Below, piece by piece: positions 44,417 to 54,113 of a DNA stretch of 64,000 bases (its first letter is position 1; each line of letters opens with the position of its first letter). The notes beneath the pieces were generated by a model that searched no databases, was not told where the DNA came from, and worked only from the letters and a program-made list of their open reading frames with translations. The translations under genes and the position numbers were made by a program. This DNA comes from Gp6-AA40 sp035649635 (GTDB lineage: Bacteria; Acidobacteriota; Vicinamibacteria; Vicinamibacterales; UBA2999). The stretch is from assembly GCA_035649635.1 (NCBI GenBank), contig DASRJE010000198.1, positions 62,001-126,000 on the forward strand. Reading direction: 5' to 3'.

Positions 44417-47281
44417 ATGGGTATTCTCGAGAAACTCCGTCCACAACCACGATGGAAGCACGCCGACCCCGGCGTGCGCTCGGCAGCCGTATACGAGTTG
44501 GGTCCGGAGGAGGCGGATGCGCTGCTGGCGCTTGCCCGTGAAGACGCTGACTCCCGCGTCCGGAGAGCAGCCGTAGGCCGGCTGTCCGAGGTCGATGTGC
44601 TGGGCGAGATTGCCCGTACCGATCCCGACGAGGACGTCCGCAGCGAGGCAATCCGAGGGCTGGCGGGACTGGCAGCTGAGACCAGCGAACCCGACCGCGC
44701 GTCCGAGGTCGTTCGACAGTTGTTGATGCTGGGCCGCACGAAAGAAGTGGTCGTCGTGGCGCGCGAGAACACCAGTCCGCAGGTGCGCGGGGCCGTGGTC
44801 GATCTCATCGACGATTCCAAATCGCTCGGCTCGGTGAGCCGTCATGCGCAGGACGGGTCTACTCGGCTGCGCGCGCTCGCGCGTCTGACCGATCCGGAAG
44901 AGATCCTCAACGTTGCCCTCAAGGGCGAGCACACCGATTCGGCTATATCTGCACTCGAGCGTATCCAGGACCCGGCTGCGCTTTCCGCAATCGCGCAGCG
45001 TGGTCGCAATAAGGTGGCAGCTCGACGGGCACGAACGAAGCTTCGCGAGACCGAAGAGGCGGCGCAGACCTCTCACGATGGCCCGGCTGCCCGTATGAGC
45101 CCGGAAGACCGGTCTCGAGCGATGGAACTCCTGCATCGGGCTGAAGCGCTGGTGGCGACACCGGATCCCGATGAGGCTTCAGCATCGCTGGCGGCAGTAC
45201 GCCTGGCATGGGCCGAGTTCCAGGCCGACGTCGAGGTTGACGAGTCGATCGGCCGGCAGTTTGAAGCGGCCAGCGAGGCCGTTCGAGAGGCTATCGACGA
45301 GCGGCGCCGCGAAGCGGCAACGGAGCGCGAGCGGCAGTTGGCCCTCGAACGGGAGCAGGCCGATCGCCTGGCGATAGTGATGGAGATCGAGCAGCTTGCG
45401 GGGCCTGACGCGGCCGATCGGATTGCTGAATTGCGAGTGCGGTGGGACGGGCTGCCGCCGATGCCGTCGGAATATGCCGCGTCGTTGACCCGGCGCTTCC
45501 AGGATGCATCGCGTGCGTTCGAGGATCGTGAACGCCGGCGGCTGCTGGCCGAAGCGGCAGTCGGCAGGCTGGAGACACTCGCAACCGAGCTCGAGCAGCT
45601 CGCCGCGTCCGAACAACCAGTCGACGACGTCGTTGCGAGGTGGCGTGGGCTGCGGCGGGATGCCGACGTGCTGCGCGAACACGCCTCGGCCAACCTGGTC
45701 GCGGCCGAACGGCTCGAACGAGCCGTGGCCGCTCTCGAGCAGAAAGAGGTCGAATACCAGCAGGCCAGGGCCAGGCAGGAACAGGAAAACCTGCGCCGGC
45801 TGCAGCAGTTCTGTCGACAGGTCGAGGCCTTGGCGGCGGCTGAACCACTCACGCTGAAAGCAGGTGACCGCGCCCTGCGCGAGATCCGCTCGACGCTCGA
45901 GGATCGCGCACCGCTGCCATCCAAGCGGGATCGGCAGGAGATTCAGGCCCGTCTCGAAGAGGCGCGTGCCAAGCTTGCGCCACGCATTCAGGAACTGCGA
46001 GACGCTGACGAATGGCAGCGCTGGGCCAACCTTCAGGTGCAGGAAGAGATCTGTCGCGAGATGGAGGCGCTCAAGTCCGAGGCGAATCTCGAGGTTGCCG
46101 GACGACGGATGCGGGATCTACAGGCACGCTGGAAGCAGGTCGCCTTGGCACCGCGTGCGCAAGGCGAGGTGATGTGGCGCCGTTTCAAGACGGCGCAAGA
46201 TGAAGTCTACGCACGGACATCGGCCTTCTTCGCGGCTCAGAACGAGGAGCGAGCGGGCAACCTGGTTCGCAAACAGGCGCTGTGCGAACGCGTCGAGGCG
46301 TTGGCCGGGTCGACCGACTGGGTGAAGACCGCGAGCGAGATTCAGGCGCTGCAGGCGGAATGGAAGACGATTGGTCCGGTCGCCCGCGGACACGAAAAGG
46401 CGATCTGGGAGCGGTTCCGCCGAGCATGCGATCAGTTCTTCACGCGTCGGCAGGAGGATCTGAAGCACCGGAAGGAAGAGTGGGCGACGAACCTGGCTCG
46501 CAAGGAAGCACTCTGTATCGCGGCCGAGGAAGTAGCTGACTCGACGGACTGGGATCAAGCCGCCGCGAAGCTCAAACAGTTGCAGGCCGAGTGGAAGAAA
46601 ATCGGCCCCGTTCGCAAATCGAAATCCGAAGCGATCTGGCAGCGCTTCCGGGCGGCGTGCGATCGATTCTTCGATCGCTACAAGCACCGCGATCAGGTCG
46701 AGTTGCAGGAGAAGGCGGCCGTTCGCGAGACGGTCATCCGTGAACTCGAGGCGCTGCTTCCCCAGGAGTCGGAGCAGCCAGTTCCTGCGCCCGGGAATCT
46801 CTACGACACGGTTCACCAGGCACGAACCCAGTGGCAACATGCTCCCGAACTACCGCGGGCGGTCCAGCAGGATCTGGCGGCACGCTACCACCAGGCCGTG
46901 GCGCGAATCGTTGCGGCGTGGCCGGGCGCGTTTGCCGGCACCGATCTCGATCCCGAGGCCACGCGCAAGCGCATGGAGAAGCTGCTCGCGAAGGTCGAGG
47001 AGTTGGTCTCGACGCACGCCAGCCGGCCGGCCAATCTGTCGCCAACCGAGCTTCTGGCGCAGCAGCTGCGCGAGCGGCTGGCCGCCAACACGATGTCGGG
47101 CGGTTCACGCGCGGCCGAGGCCGAAGATGCACGCTTGCGGGCGGTCGAGCAGGAAGTGCGATCGGCCCAGGCACAGTGGATGCGCCTTGGACCCGTACCG
47201 CCGCAAGTGGCTGGTCCGCTCAACGAGCGATTCCAGCGCGCGTGCCGGCGCTTCTTCGACCAACGTCGACGCGCATCGTAA
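44417..47281 (+). CDS. HEAT-repeat plus multiple DUF349 coiled-coil protein
   Basis: 954 aa, cytoplasmic, no membrane segment. Residues about 10-215 are HEAT-like helical repeats (RRAAVGRLSEVDVLGEIART, IRGLAGLAAETSEPDRASEV). A long coiled coil (about 300-490) follows. At least four DUF349 units lie from about 490 to 900, each with the pattern L-x-x-x-W-K-x-I-G-P-V/A and a W-x-R-F motif (for example LQAEWKTIGPVARGHEKAIW and LQAEWKKIGPVRKSKSEAIW). DUF349 proteins are large bacterial coiled-coil proteins of unclear role. ATG 44417 is chosen over 44348 because a GAAGAAGAG lies just upstream. Confidence 0.85.
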   Translation: MGILEKLRPQPRWKHADPGVRSAAVYELGPEEADALLALAREDADSRVRRAAVGRLSEVDVLGEIARTDPDEDVRSEAIRGLAGLAAETSEPDRASEVVRQLLMLGRTKEVVVVARENTSPQVRGAVVDLIDDSKSLGSVSRHAQDGSTRLRALARLTDPEEILNVALKGEHTDSAISALERIQDPAALSAIAQRGRNKVAARRARTKLRETEEAAQTSHDGPAARMSPEDRSRAMELLHRAEALVATPDPDEASASLAAVRLAWAEFQADVEVDESIGRQFEAASEAVREAIDERRREAATERERQLALEREQADRLAIVMEIEQLAGPDAADRIAELRVRWDGLPPMPSEYAASLTRRFQDASRAFEDRERRRLLAEAAVGRLETLATELEQLAASEQPVDDVVARWRGLRRDADVLREHASANLVAAERLERAVAALEQKEVEYQQARARQEQENLRRLQQFCRQVEALAAAEPLTLKAGDRALREIRSTLEDRAPLPSKRDRQEIQARLEEARAKLAPRIQELRDADEWQRWANLQVQEEICREMEALKSEANLEVAGRRMRDLQARWKQVALAPRAQGEVMWRRFKTAQDEVYARTSAFFAAQNEERAGNLVRKQALCERVEALAGSTDWVKTASEIQALQAEWKTIGPVARGHEKAIWERFRRACDQFFTRRQEDLKHRKEEWATNLARKEALCIAAEEVADSTDWDQAAAKLKQLQAEWKKIGPVRKSKSEAIWQRFRAACDRFFDRYKHRDQVELQEKAAVRETVIRELEALLPQESEQPVPAPGNLYDTVHQARTQWQHAPELPRAVQQDLAARYHQAVARIVAAWPGAFAGTDLDPEATRKRMEKLLAKVEELVSTHASRPANLSPTELLAQQLRERLAANTMSGGSRAAEAEDARLRAVEQEVRSAQAQWMRLGPVPPQVAGPLNERFQRACRRFFDQRRRAS

Positions 47282-47304
47282 TCGTCTCGGACTAACATTT
47301 CCTC

Positions 47305-48219
47305 ATGATTCGAACCATCATTCGGAGTCTCAGTATTGGTGTGCTTTGCGCCCCGATGCTGTTTGCGCAAGCCGAAGGTCCGACGCTCCAACCGCTGTGG
47401 ACGCTGACCGGTGATTTCGCTTCACCAGAAAGCGCGTACTACCACGCCGGGTCGAACGCGATTTTCGTGTCGTCGATCAACGGCCAGATCCTCGAGAAGG
47501 ACGGCAACGGCTACATCTCGCGGCTCTCGCCAGACGGCAAGATGATCGGCGCGAAGTGGGTGACAGGCCTCAACGCGCCCAAGGGCATCCGAAGCATCGG
47601 CGGCACGCTCTGGGTCACCGACATCGACGAGGTTGTGTCGATCGATATAGCCAGCGCGAAGATTACGGCCCGAGTCAAGGTCGATGGCGCGCAGTTTCTC
47701 AACGATCTCGCGACTGCGCCTGATGGGACGATCTACGCGTCGGACTCGAACCTGGCGCGTATCTACGCCGTGAAGGACGGAAAGTCGTCGGTCTTCGTCG
47801 AAGGGGCCGATCAGGTCGACGTGCCAAACGGCCTGCTGGTTGATGGCACTCGCCTGGTTCTCGGGACGATCGGAGTCTCGGGCGCTCGGGGAGCCGGTGC
47901 AGGTCGCGGTGCGGGACCTCCGCCAAGCGGCCATCTCTATGCCTTCGATCTCAAGACGAAGCAGCGAACTCAGCTTACGAAAGATGCGGTCGGCGGGATC
48001 GACGGTATCGAGCCGGATGGTCGCGGCGGTCTGTTGATCACCGACGTGATCGGTGCGCGGTTACTGCACGTCGCGGCGTCAGGCCAAACGCGCGTACTGG
48101 CGAAATTCTCCGGCGGGGGCGCCGACTTCGGCTACATCGTGTCGAAAAGAATCGCGATCGTACCGTTTTTGGCCGCGAACAACGTCTCGGCCTACGATCT
48201 GACCGCTTCGATGAAGTAG
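47305..48219 (+). CDS. Exported SMP-30/gluconolactonase-like beta-propeller
   Basis: 304 aa with a signal peptide (LSIGVLCAPMLFAQA). Six-bladed propeller pattern: SPESAYYHAGSNAIFVSSI, GLNAPKGIRSIGGTLWVTDI, LNDLATAPDGTIYASDSN, VPNGLLVDGTRLVLGT, GGIDGIEPDGRGGLLITD. These carry the Asp/Asn positions that usually bind the divalent cation. A Gly/Ala/Pro-rich loop (ARGAGAGRGAGPPP) interrupts one blade. Lactonase activity is possible but not certain; it may be a binding protein. It begins 23 bp after the DUF349 gene. Confidence 0.8.
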   Translation: MIRTIIRSLSIGVLCAPMLFAQAEGPTLQPLWTLTGDFASPESAYYHAGSNAIFVSSINGQILEKDGNGYISRLSPDGKMIGAKWVTGLNAPKGIRSIGGTLWVTDIDEVVSIDIASAKITARVKVDGAQFLNDLATAPDGTIYASDSNLARIYAVKDGKSSVFVEGADQVDVPNGLLVDGTRLVLGTIGVSGARGAGAGRGAGPPPSGHLYAFDLKTKQRTQLTKDAVGGIDGIEPDGRGGLLITDVIGARLLHVAASGQTRVLAKFSGGGADFGYIVSKRIAIVPFLAANNVSAYDLTASMK

Positions 48220-48227
48220 TCCGCGAA

Positions 48228-48266
48228 CCCCGAGTTCCAGATCCCGAGTCCCGAGCCCCGGGTCCC
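48228..48266. repeat. CCCGAG-type tandem repeat before the speA stop
   Basis: CCCCGAGTTCCAGATCCCGA then GTCCCGAGCCCCGGGTCCCG; 7-base CCCGAGT/CCCGAGC units of the same family as at 11889 and 38987. It lies between convergent genes. Confidence 0.7.
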
Positions 48267-48267
48267 G

Positions 48268-50214
48268 TCACCCTTCTAGATAGGTATATCCATGCAGGCC
48301 GTCTTCGTAGAAGCGAAGAAGCCTGCCGGCACCCTCGTAGTCGACACGCCCCTCGCGGACGGCGGTCTCCACGTCGGTTCGCAGCTTGCCCAGCAACATT
48401 TCCGGGTCGAACTCGACGTAATCGAGCACTTCGCGCACGGTGTCCCCCTTGATCAGCGCGTCGAGCCGCGCCCCGCCGTTCTCATCGAGGCTTACGTGCA
48501 CCGCGTGCGTATCGCCGAACAGGTTGTGCAGGTCGCCCAGGATTTCCTGGTACGCGCCGACCAGGAAGACGCCGAGGTAGTAGGGGTCGCCGTTGACGGC
48601 ATGCAGCGGCAGCGTCTTTTTCACGTCGCGGCGATCGACGAATCGATCGAGCTTGCCGTCGGAATCACAGGTGATGTCGCCGAGCACGGCATGCTTCGTC
48701 GGCTTCTCGTTGAGGCGGTGAATCGGCATCACCGGGAAGAGCTGCTTGATCGCCCAGCTATCGGGAATCGACTGGAACAACGAGAAATTACAGAAGTAGG
48801 TGTCCGAGAGCTGCTCGTCGAGGTTCTGCAAATCTTCCGGCACTTCGGCCATCGTTTGAACGATTTTCTGGAGCTTCGTGCAGATCGCCCAGAACAGATT
48901 CTCCGCCATGCTGCGCTGAATGAGCGGCAGGTAGCCTGTGTTGAACAGGCTGATGGACATGTCGAGCGCCTGCTGCGCATCGTGGAAGGCCTCGAGCGCG
49001 TTGCGGGCAGTGACGTTGTTGTAGGTCTCGATCAGGTCGGTGAGCGGCTGCTCCCACTCGAGATTTGCCGCCGTCGGCACCTTCTCGTCGCCGAAGCCCG
49101 ATACACCGAGGACGTTGAACACGAGCATGCTGTGATACGCGACGACGGCGCGGCCGCTCTCGGAAACGATGGTCGGATGGTTCACGCCGGCCTCGTCGCA
49201 CACCGTTTGAATGTGGTAGACGACGTCGTTGGCATACTCCTCGAGCGTGTAGTTCATGCTCGACTCGAAGTTCGTCTGTGAGCCGTCGTAGTCCACGCCG
49301 AGCCCACCACCAACATCGATGTACTGAAGACCGGCGCCGAGCTTGGCGAGCTCGGTGTAAACGCGAGCGGCCTCGTTGAGCGCTCCCTTCACGATACGGA
49401 TGTTCGTGATTTGGCTGCCGAGATGGAAGTGGAGGAGCTTGAGGCAGTCCTGCATGCCGCGGGCCTTGAGCTCTTCGAGGCCACGCATGATTTCGGTCAC
49501 CGTCAACCCGAACTTCGATCGGAATCCGCCGGAAGACTGCCAACGGCCGCTACCGCGAGCCGCCAGTTTCACCCGCATGCCGATCTGCGGCCGCACGCCC
49601 ATCTTTTCCGCGGCGTCGATGATGAGCCCCAGCTCGGTGTATTTCTCGACGACGGGAATGATGTTGCGGCCGATCTGCTGGCCGAGCATCGCGGTCTCGA
49701 TGAACTCGGCGTCCTTGAACCCGTTGCAGATAATCGGTGTTGTGTTGTCCGCGAGCGCGACGACGGCCAGAAGCTCCGGCTTGGAGCCCGCCTCGAGACC
49801 AAAGTGGTAGGGCTTGCCGAACTTGTGGACTTCCTCGACGACCTGACGCTGCTGATTCACCTTGATGGGGTATACGCAGCTATATCCCCCCTGGTACTGG
49901 TGCTGTGCGATGGCGGTCTGGAAAGCCGCGTGAATGTCGCCCAGTCGATGCTTCAGGATGTCGGTGAACCTAATCAGGACGGGAAGGCTGATGCCTCGGA
50001 GCTGCAGGCGGTCGACCAGTTCCTTGAGATCGATGGCTTTCGCGGGGTCCTTCGTCGGGTGCACCTGCACGTGACCGGCGTCGTTGACCGAGACGTAGCC
50101 ATTGCCCCATCGTGCGACTTCGTACAGCTCACTCGCCTCATGCACGCTCCACGCGCGCGTCGTAGAGGTGGCGGCTGTGATCGGCACAGGCCGTCCATTG
50201 GTCACAGTGCTCAT
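48268..50214 (-). CDS. speA: Biosynthetic arginine decarboxylase
   Basis: 648 aa PLP-dependent fold III enzyme converting arginine to agmatine for polyamine synthesis. The PLP lysine sits in YPIKVNQQRQ, the cofactor-phosphate region in GVSGFGDEKVPTAAN and the C-terminal helical bundle in VDYEGAGRLLRFYEDGLHGY. The alpha-subunit-like opening (SELYEVARWGNGYVSVNDAG) is intact and the ATG at 50214 is unambiguous. Agmatine-to-putrescine genes are not in the window. A GTCTCC-type repeat region separates it from the divergent thioesterase gene. Confidence 0.95.
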   Translation of the reverse strand: MSTVTNGRPVPITAATSTTRAWSVHEASELYEVARWGNGYVSVNDAGHVQVHPTKDPAKAIDLKELVDRLQLRGISLPVLIRFTDILKHRLGDIHAAFQTAIAQHQYQGGYSCVYPIKVNQQRQVVEEVHKFGKPYHFGLEAGSKPELLAVVALADNTTPIICNGFKDAEFIETAMLGQQIGRNIIPVVEKYTELGLIIDAAEKMGVRPQIGMRVKLAARGSGRWQSSGGFRSKFGLTVTEIMRGLEELKARGMQDCLKLLHFHLGSQITNIRIVKGALNEAARVYTELAKLGAGLQYIDVGGGLGVDYDGSQTNFESSMNYTLEEYANDVVYHIQTVCDEAGVNHPTIVSESGRAVVAYHSMLVFNVLGVSGFGDEKVPTAANLEWEQPLTDLIETYNNVTARNALEAFHDAQQALDMSISLFNTGYLPLIQRSMAENLFWAICTKLQKIVQTMAEVPEDLQNLDEQLSDTYFCNFSLFQSIPDSWAIKQLFPVMPIHRLNEKPTKHAVLGDITCDSDGKLDRFVDRRDVKKTLPLHAVNGDPYYLGVFLVGAYQEILGDLHNLFGDTHAVHVSLDENGGARLDALIKGDTVREVLDYVEFDPEMLLGKLRTDVETAVREGRVDYEGAGRLLRFYEDGLHGYTYLEG

Positions 50215-50266
50215 GAAAGAGATGATAAACGGCTTTCGGTCGATAGCTGCTCGGATTTTAGTATTG

Positions 50267-50367
50267 GTCTCCGATCTCCAGTCGTCGGTTTGCGATCTCA
50301 GGTCTCGAGCCAGCGTTCGTGGTCGCGAAGCTGGGCCACCATAGACCTCAGACCGGAGACCGGAGAC
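50267..50367. repeat. GGTCTCCGATCTCC-type inverted repeat
   Basis: Left units GGTCTCCGATCTCCAGTC and GCGATCTCAGGTCTCG (50267-50309) face right units AGACCTCAGACCGGAGACCG then GAGAC (50343-50367). It lies in the divergent speA/thioesterase region, where promoters for both genes should be; arms end next to the thioesterase ATG. Confidence 0.6.
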
Positions 50368-50368
50368 A

Positions 50369-50779
50369 ATGAAACATCACATGTCGGAGCGCGTGCCTGC
50401 CATCAGGGTCCTGCTGCTGCCGAAGGACACCAACGCCTACGGCACCATCTTCGGCGGCGTGATCCTGGCGAACATCGACCTGGCGTCTGCGATCGAGGCA
50501 CGAAAGGTCGCGGCTCACCGGTTCGTCACAAAGGCGATGCGGGAAGTGGAATTTCACGAGCCTGTGTTTGTTGGAGATATCGTGGATTTCCACACCACGA
50601 CGGTACGAATCGGGCGGACGTCGGTGACCGTGCGGGTCGAAGTCGAGGCCGAACGATGGGGAAATCCTCCATTAACGGCGGGTGCGACCGGGCATGGTGA
50701 GCGCGTCAAAGTGACAGAGGCAGAAGTGGTGCTCGTGGCGGTCGATAGCGAGGGCAGGCCAACGCCGGTGAGACCGTGA
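50369..50779 (+). CDS. Acyl-CoA thioesterase, hotdog fold (YciA/BFIT type)
   Basis: 136 aa. The active-site segment AYGTIFGGVILANIDLASAI carries the catalytic Asp, with VEFHEPVFVGDIVDFHTTT and VRIGRTSVTVRVEVEAE of the family. It probably hydrolyses acyl-CoA esters in the cytoplasm; chain-length preference is unknown. ATG 50369 directly follows the GGAGAC repeat arm, whose GGAG may serve as ribosome site. The thrC gene follows after 36 bp. Confidence 0.88.
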   Translation: MKHHMSERVPAIRVLLLPKDTNAYGTIFGGVILANIDLASAIEARKVAAHRFVTKAMREVEFHEPVFVGDIVDFHTTTVRIGRTSVTVRVEVEAERWGNPPLTAGATGHGERVKVTEAEVVLVAVDSEGRPTPVRP

Positions 50780-50815
50780 GCGGATGGTGAAAGGCCGTCC
50801 AGCAGCCAACCAGCT

Positions 50816-52141
50816 ATGAATTGGATCAGCACGCGAAGTAATTCGCCCGCAATCGGCTTCATCGACGCCCTTTTCGCCGGGACGGCACCCGACGGCGGAC
50901 TCTACATGCCGGAGCGCCTCGATCCGTTGCCGCCGGAAACGGTCGATCGCCTCCAGGGCGCCGACATCGTCGAGATTGGTACGACGATCGGGTCGCATAT
51001 CCTGAGGGACGAGATCACCCGAGAGGCGTTGCAGCCGCTAATACGCGAGGCTCTCGACTTCCCGGTGCCCCTCGTCCCCGTCACCGAACGAGTGTCGGTC
51101 CTGGAGCTCTTTCACGGTCCTACATTGGCGTTCAAGGATGTGGGCGCGCGCGTTCAGGCTCGTCTGTTACACCACTTCACGGATGGAACGCCGCTGATGA
51201 TCCTGGTCGCCACATCAGGCGATACCGGGAGCGCGGTTGCACAGGCGTTTCATCGCGTGCCGGATTCACGCGTGGTCGTGCTTTACCCCGAGGGGCAGGT
51301 CAGCGATGTCCAGGAGGCGCAAATGGCGTCCCTGGGCGACAACATCACGGCGCTGGCAGTGCGCGGGACCTTCGACGACTGTCAGCGGTTGGTCAAGCAG
51401 GCATTCGCCGACGATAGCCTGCGCGCTCACGTGTGGTTGACACCCGCGAACTCGATCAATCTGGGCCGTCTGTTGCCGCAGGTGTTCTATTACTTCGTGC
51501 TTGCCGGCCTTGCTGCGGTCTCGAATCGACTGATCGTGTCGGTACCGAGCGGTAATTTTGGCAATCTGACCGCTGGGCTCATCGCCAAGCGCATCGGCCT
51601 ACGGGTGGCGCAGTTCGTGGCCGCGACGAATGTGAACGATGCCGTTCCGGAGTATCTGAAAACTGGGCTTTACCAGCCGCGGCCGTCCATCGCCACGGTC
51701 GCCAACGCGATGGATGTCGGCGCCCCGAGCAACTTCGAGAGGGTCCAGGCGCTTTACAACAGCGATTTGGCCGCGCTACGCCACGACGTCGTGGGTTATG
51801 CCTACGATGACACACGCGTCATCGATGAGATTCGACGAGTGCATCAGGCGCACGGGTATGTGCTCGATCCGCACAGCGCGATTGCGTGGCTCGCGCTGCA
51901 GGATCGATTGGCCGATGAGCCAGATGCGCGCGGGGTGTTCCTGGCAACGGCCCATCCCGCCAAGTTTCGCGAGGTCGTCGAGCCGGCGATTGGCCGGCGG
52001 GTCGGGCTTCCTCGTCCGTTGGCCGATGCGTTGTCACGCCCCCGGCACTCGGTTTCGATGCCGGCTGACTATGCGGCTCTCGAAAAGTTCTTGAGAGCGA
52101 CTCCAACGACCAGTTCCGAACTTCCGATTCGCACCGCCTAG
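50816..52141 (+). CDS. thrC: Threonine synthase
   Basis: 441 aa PLP enzyme of the final threonine step (O-phosphohomoserine to threonine). N-terminal GTAPDGGLYMPERL, PLP lysine in GPTLAFKDVGA, phosphate loop ATSGDTGSAVAQAF and PSGNFGNLTAG. It belongs to the larger class I threonine synthases. The start ATG 50816 lacks a strong ribosome site. No hom or thrB is adjacent. It lies 15 bp before pepF. Confidence 0.95.
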   Translation: MNWISTRSNSPAIGFIDALFAGTAPDGGLYMPERLDPLPPETVDRLQGADIVEIGTTIGSHILRDEITREALQPLIREALDFPVPLVPVTERVSVLELFHGPTLAFKDVGARVQARLLHHFTDGTPLMILVATSGDTGSAVAQAFHRVPDSRVVVLYPEGQVSDVQEAQMASLGDNITALAVRGTFDDCQRLVKQAFADDSLRAHVWLTPANSINLGRLLPQVFYYFVLAGLAAVSNRLIVSVPSGNFGNLTAGLIAKRIGLRVAQFVAATNVNDAVPEYLKTGLYQPRPSIATVANAMDVGAPSNFERVQALYNSDLAALRHDVVGYAYDDTRVIDEIRRVHQAHGYVLDPHSAIAWLALQDRLADEPDARGVFLATAHPAKFREVVEPAIGRRVGLPRPLADALSRPRHSVSMPADYAALEKFLRATPTTSSELPIRTA

Positions 52142-52156
52142 AGCCTTGCACAGCCG

Positions 52157-53986
52157 ATGACATATCGACTGACTCCCGGACAACTGCCCGAAAGAGGCGC
52201 AATCCCCGTCCCGTACACCTGGGACCTCAGTCACATCTGTCGAAACTGGGACGAGTGGCAAGAAAGTTATCGGGAACTGGACCTGGAAATCGAGGCCTTC
52301 AAGTCGCGGCAGGGAACGCTAGCCAGTGGTGCCGAGTCGCTCATCGGCGCGTTTCGAGCGATGGACCGTATGGGCGTTCTCAGTTATCGCGTGTGGTACT
52401 ACGCGTCGCTGCGCTACGACGAGGACCAGCGCGATAACAATATCAACGCCCGCCGCCAGCAGGTTCAGATCCTCTTCGCGCGCGAGCACCAGTCGAGTTC
52501 CTGGTTCAATCCCGAGTTGCTGAAGATTCCGCTGGACACGATCCACCGGTGGATGGAAATCAATCCGGCGCTTGCGCTGTACCGGTTCGCAATCGAGACG
52601 CTGTTTCACGAGCAGGAACACGTGCTCGACGAACAGGGCGAGCGATTGCTGTCCTATGCGACTCGCTCGAGCAGCGTCTCGCACGAAAGCTACGCCGCCC
52701 TGACCACGGCGGACATGAAGCCGCCGACGATCGGCCTCAGCAGCGGCGAACAGGTTGCGCTGAGCTACAGTCAGTACCGCGCCATTCTCGAGACCAATCG
52801 GAAGCAGGAGGACCGCGCAGCGGCGTACAGAGCCTTCCACCAGATCTACGCCGACAATCGCAACACCTACGCGGCGCTCTACAACGGCGTCCTGCAAAGA
52901 GACTGGTTTCACGCCAGGGCACGCGGCTACGAGACCACGCTCGAAGCCGCACTGCATGGAAACAACATCCCAACTTCGGTCGTCGAAACGCTGATTGGTG
53001 TCACCAAGAAAGGGGTCGAGCCACTGCGCCGGTATCACCGTCTTCGTCGTCGCCTCCTCGGCGTCGACAACTATCGGCTGTTCGATGTCTCCATCCCCCT
53101 CGTCGAGCATCCCGCCCGTTATCCGTACGACGACGTCGTTCCATGGATCATCGAGTCTGTTGTCGGCCTCGGTGCTGAGTACCAGCAACACGTGCGAGAC
53201 GCGTTCAACGGCCGCTGGATAGACGTATTCGAGAACACCGGCAAACGGAGTGGTGCGTACTCAGCGCCCGTCTACGGCACGCACCCTTACATGCTGCTCA
53301 ATTTCAACGAGACTCTCGATGCCGTGTTCACGCTCGCGCACGAGATGGGGCACTCGATGCACACGTTGCTCGCGCATCGGGCGCAGCCGTTCGTGTACGC
53401 GGGCTACACCATCTTCGTTGCCGAGGTGCCCTCAACGCTGAATGAGGCGCTGTTCCTGGACTTCATGCTGGAGCGGGCGGAGAGCGACACTCAGCGAGCC
53501 GTGCTGCTGCAACATGCCATTGACAGCATCGCCAGCACGTTTTACACGCAGGTGATGTTTGCCGACTTCGAGCTGCAGACGCACCGCCTGGTCGAACAGG
53601 ATCAACCGATCACGGCGGAAGTGCTGAGCGCGATTTACAGCGGCCTGCTCCACGAGTACTACGGTGACGTGCTCGACGAGGAGCCGCTGTCGGCGATGAC
53701 CTGGGCGCGCATTCCGCACTTCTTCAGCACGCCGTACTACGTCTATCAATACGCGACCTGCTTTGCGTCGACTGCGCGGTTGATGCAGAACCTTCGATCG
53801 GGGGATGCAGCCACTCGGTCGGGTGGGGTGGAGCGCTACCTGTCGTTGTTAAGTGCCGGCGGCAGCGGTTACCCGATGGATCTGCTCAAAAAGGCCGGCA
53901 TCGATCTGAGTCAACCCGACACGGTGGGAGCTGTGGCGACCGAGCTCGACGCGCTGGTGTCGAAACTCGAGACTGAACTCACGTAG
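52157..53986 (+). CDS. pepF: Oligoendopeptidase F (M3 family)
   Basis: 609 aa cytoplasmic zinc peptidase cleaving short oligopeptides. Zinc motif HEMGHSMH (about 394-401) with the third ligand in EVPSTLNEAL (about 425). The N-terminal PEPF domain (about 10-120) begins with TWDLSHICRNWDEWQ. ATG 52157 follows the thrC stop by 15 bases. The late YVYQYATCFAS is also family-typical. Normal length and no defects. Peptide recycling is the expected role. Confidence 0.95.
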   Translation: MTYRLTPGQLPERGAIPVPYTWDLSHICRNWDEWQESYRELDLEIEAFKSRQGTLASGAESLIGAFRAMDRMGVLSYRVWYYASLRYDEDQRDNNINARRQQVQILFAREHQSSSWFNPELLKIPLDTIHRWMEINPALALYRFAIETLFHEQEHVLDEQGERLLSYATRSSSVSHESYAALTTADMKPPTIGLSSGEQVALSYSQYRAILETNRKQEDRAAAYRAFHQIYADNRNTYAALYNGVLQRDWFHARARGYETTLEAALHGNNIPTSVVETLIGVTKKGVEPLRRYHRLRRRLLGVDNYRLFDVSIPLVEHPARYPYDDVVPWIIESVVGLGAEYQQHVRDAFNGRWIDVFENTGKRSGAYSAPVYGTHPYMLLNFNETLDAVFTLAHEMGHSMHTLLAHRAQPFVYAGYTIFVAEVPSTLNEALFLDFMLERAESDTQRAVLLQHAIDSIASTFYTQVMFADFELQTHRLVEQDQPITAEVLSAIYSGLLHEYYGDVLDEEPLSAMTWARIPHFFSTPYYVYQYATCFASTARLMQNLRSGDAATRSGGVERYLSLLSAGGSGYPMDLLKKAGIDLSQPDTVGAVATELDALVSKLETELT

Positions 53987-53997
53987 CGGCGGCTGTC

Positions 53998-54096
53998 AAC
54001 TCCCACCATGTTTGATTGGCGCGCCGCCGTAGGTTGCATTCGCCACGGAACCAGGCTGCATTGGGAGTTGGGGAGTTGGAGGTTGGGCGTTGACGC
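53998..54096. repeat. CAACTCCCA / TGGGAGTTGG inverted short-unit repeat
   Basis: CAACTCCCAC (53999-54008) is complementary to units TGGGAGTTGGGGAGTTGGAG then GTTGGGCGTTG (54061-54091). It sits between the convergent pepF and DUF4159 genes and could form a hairpin serving both. Confidence 0.6.
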
Positions 54097-54113
54097 ATTT
54101 TCGGCATCCTGCT

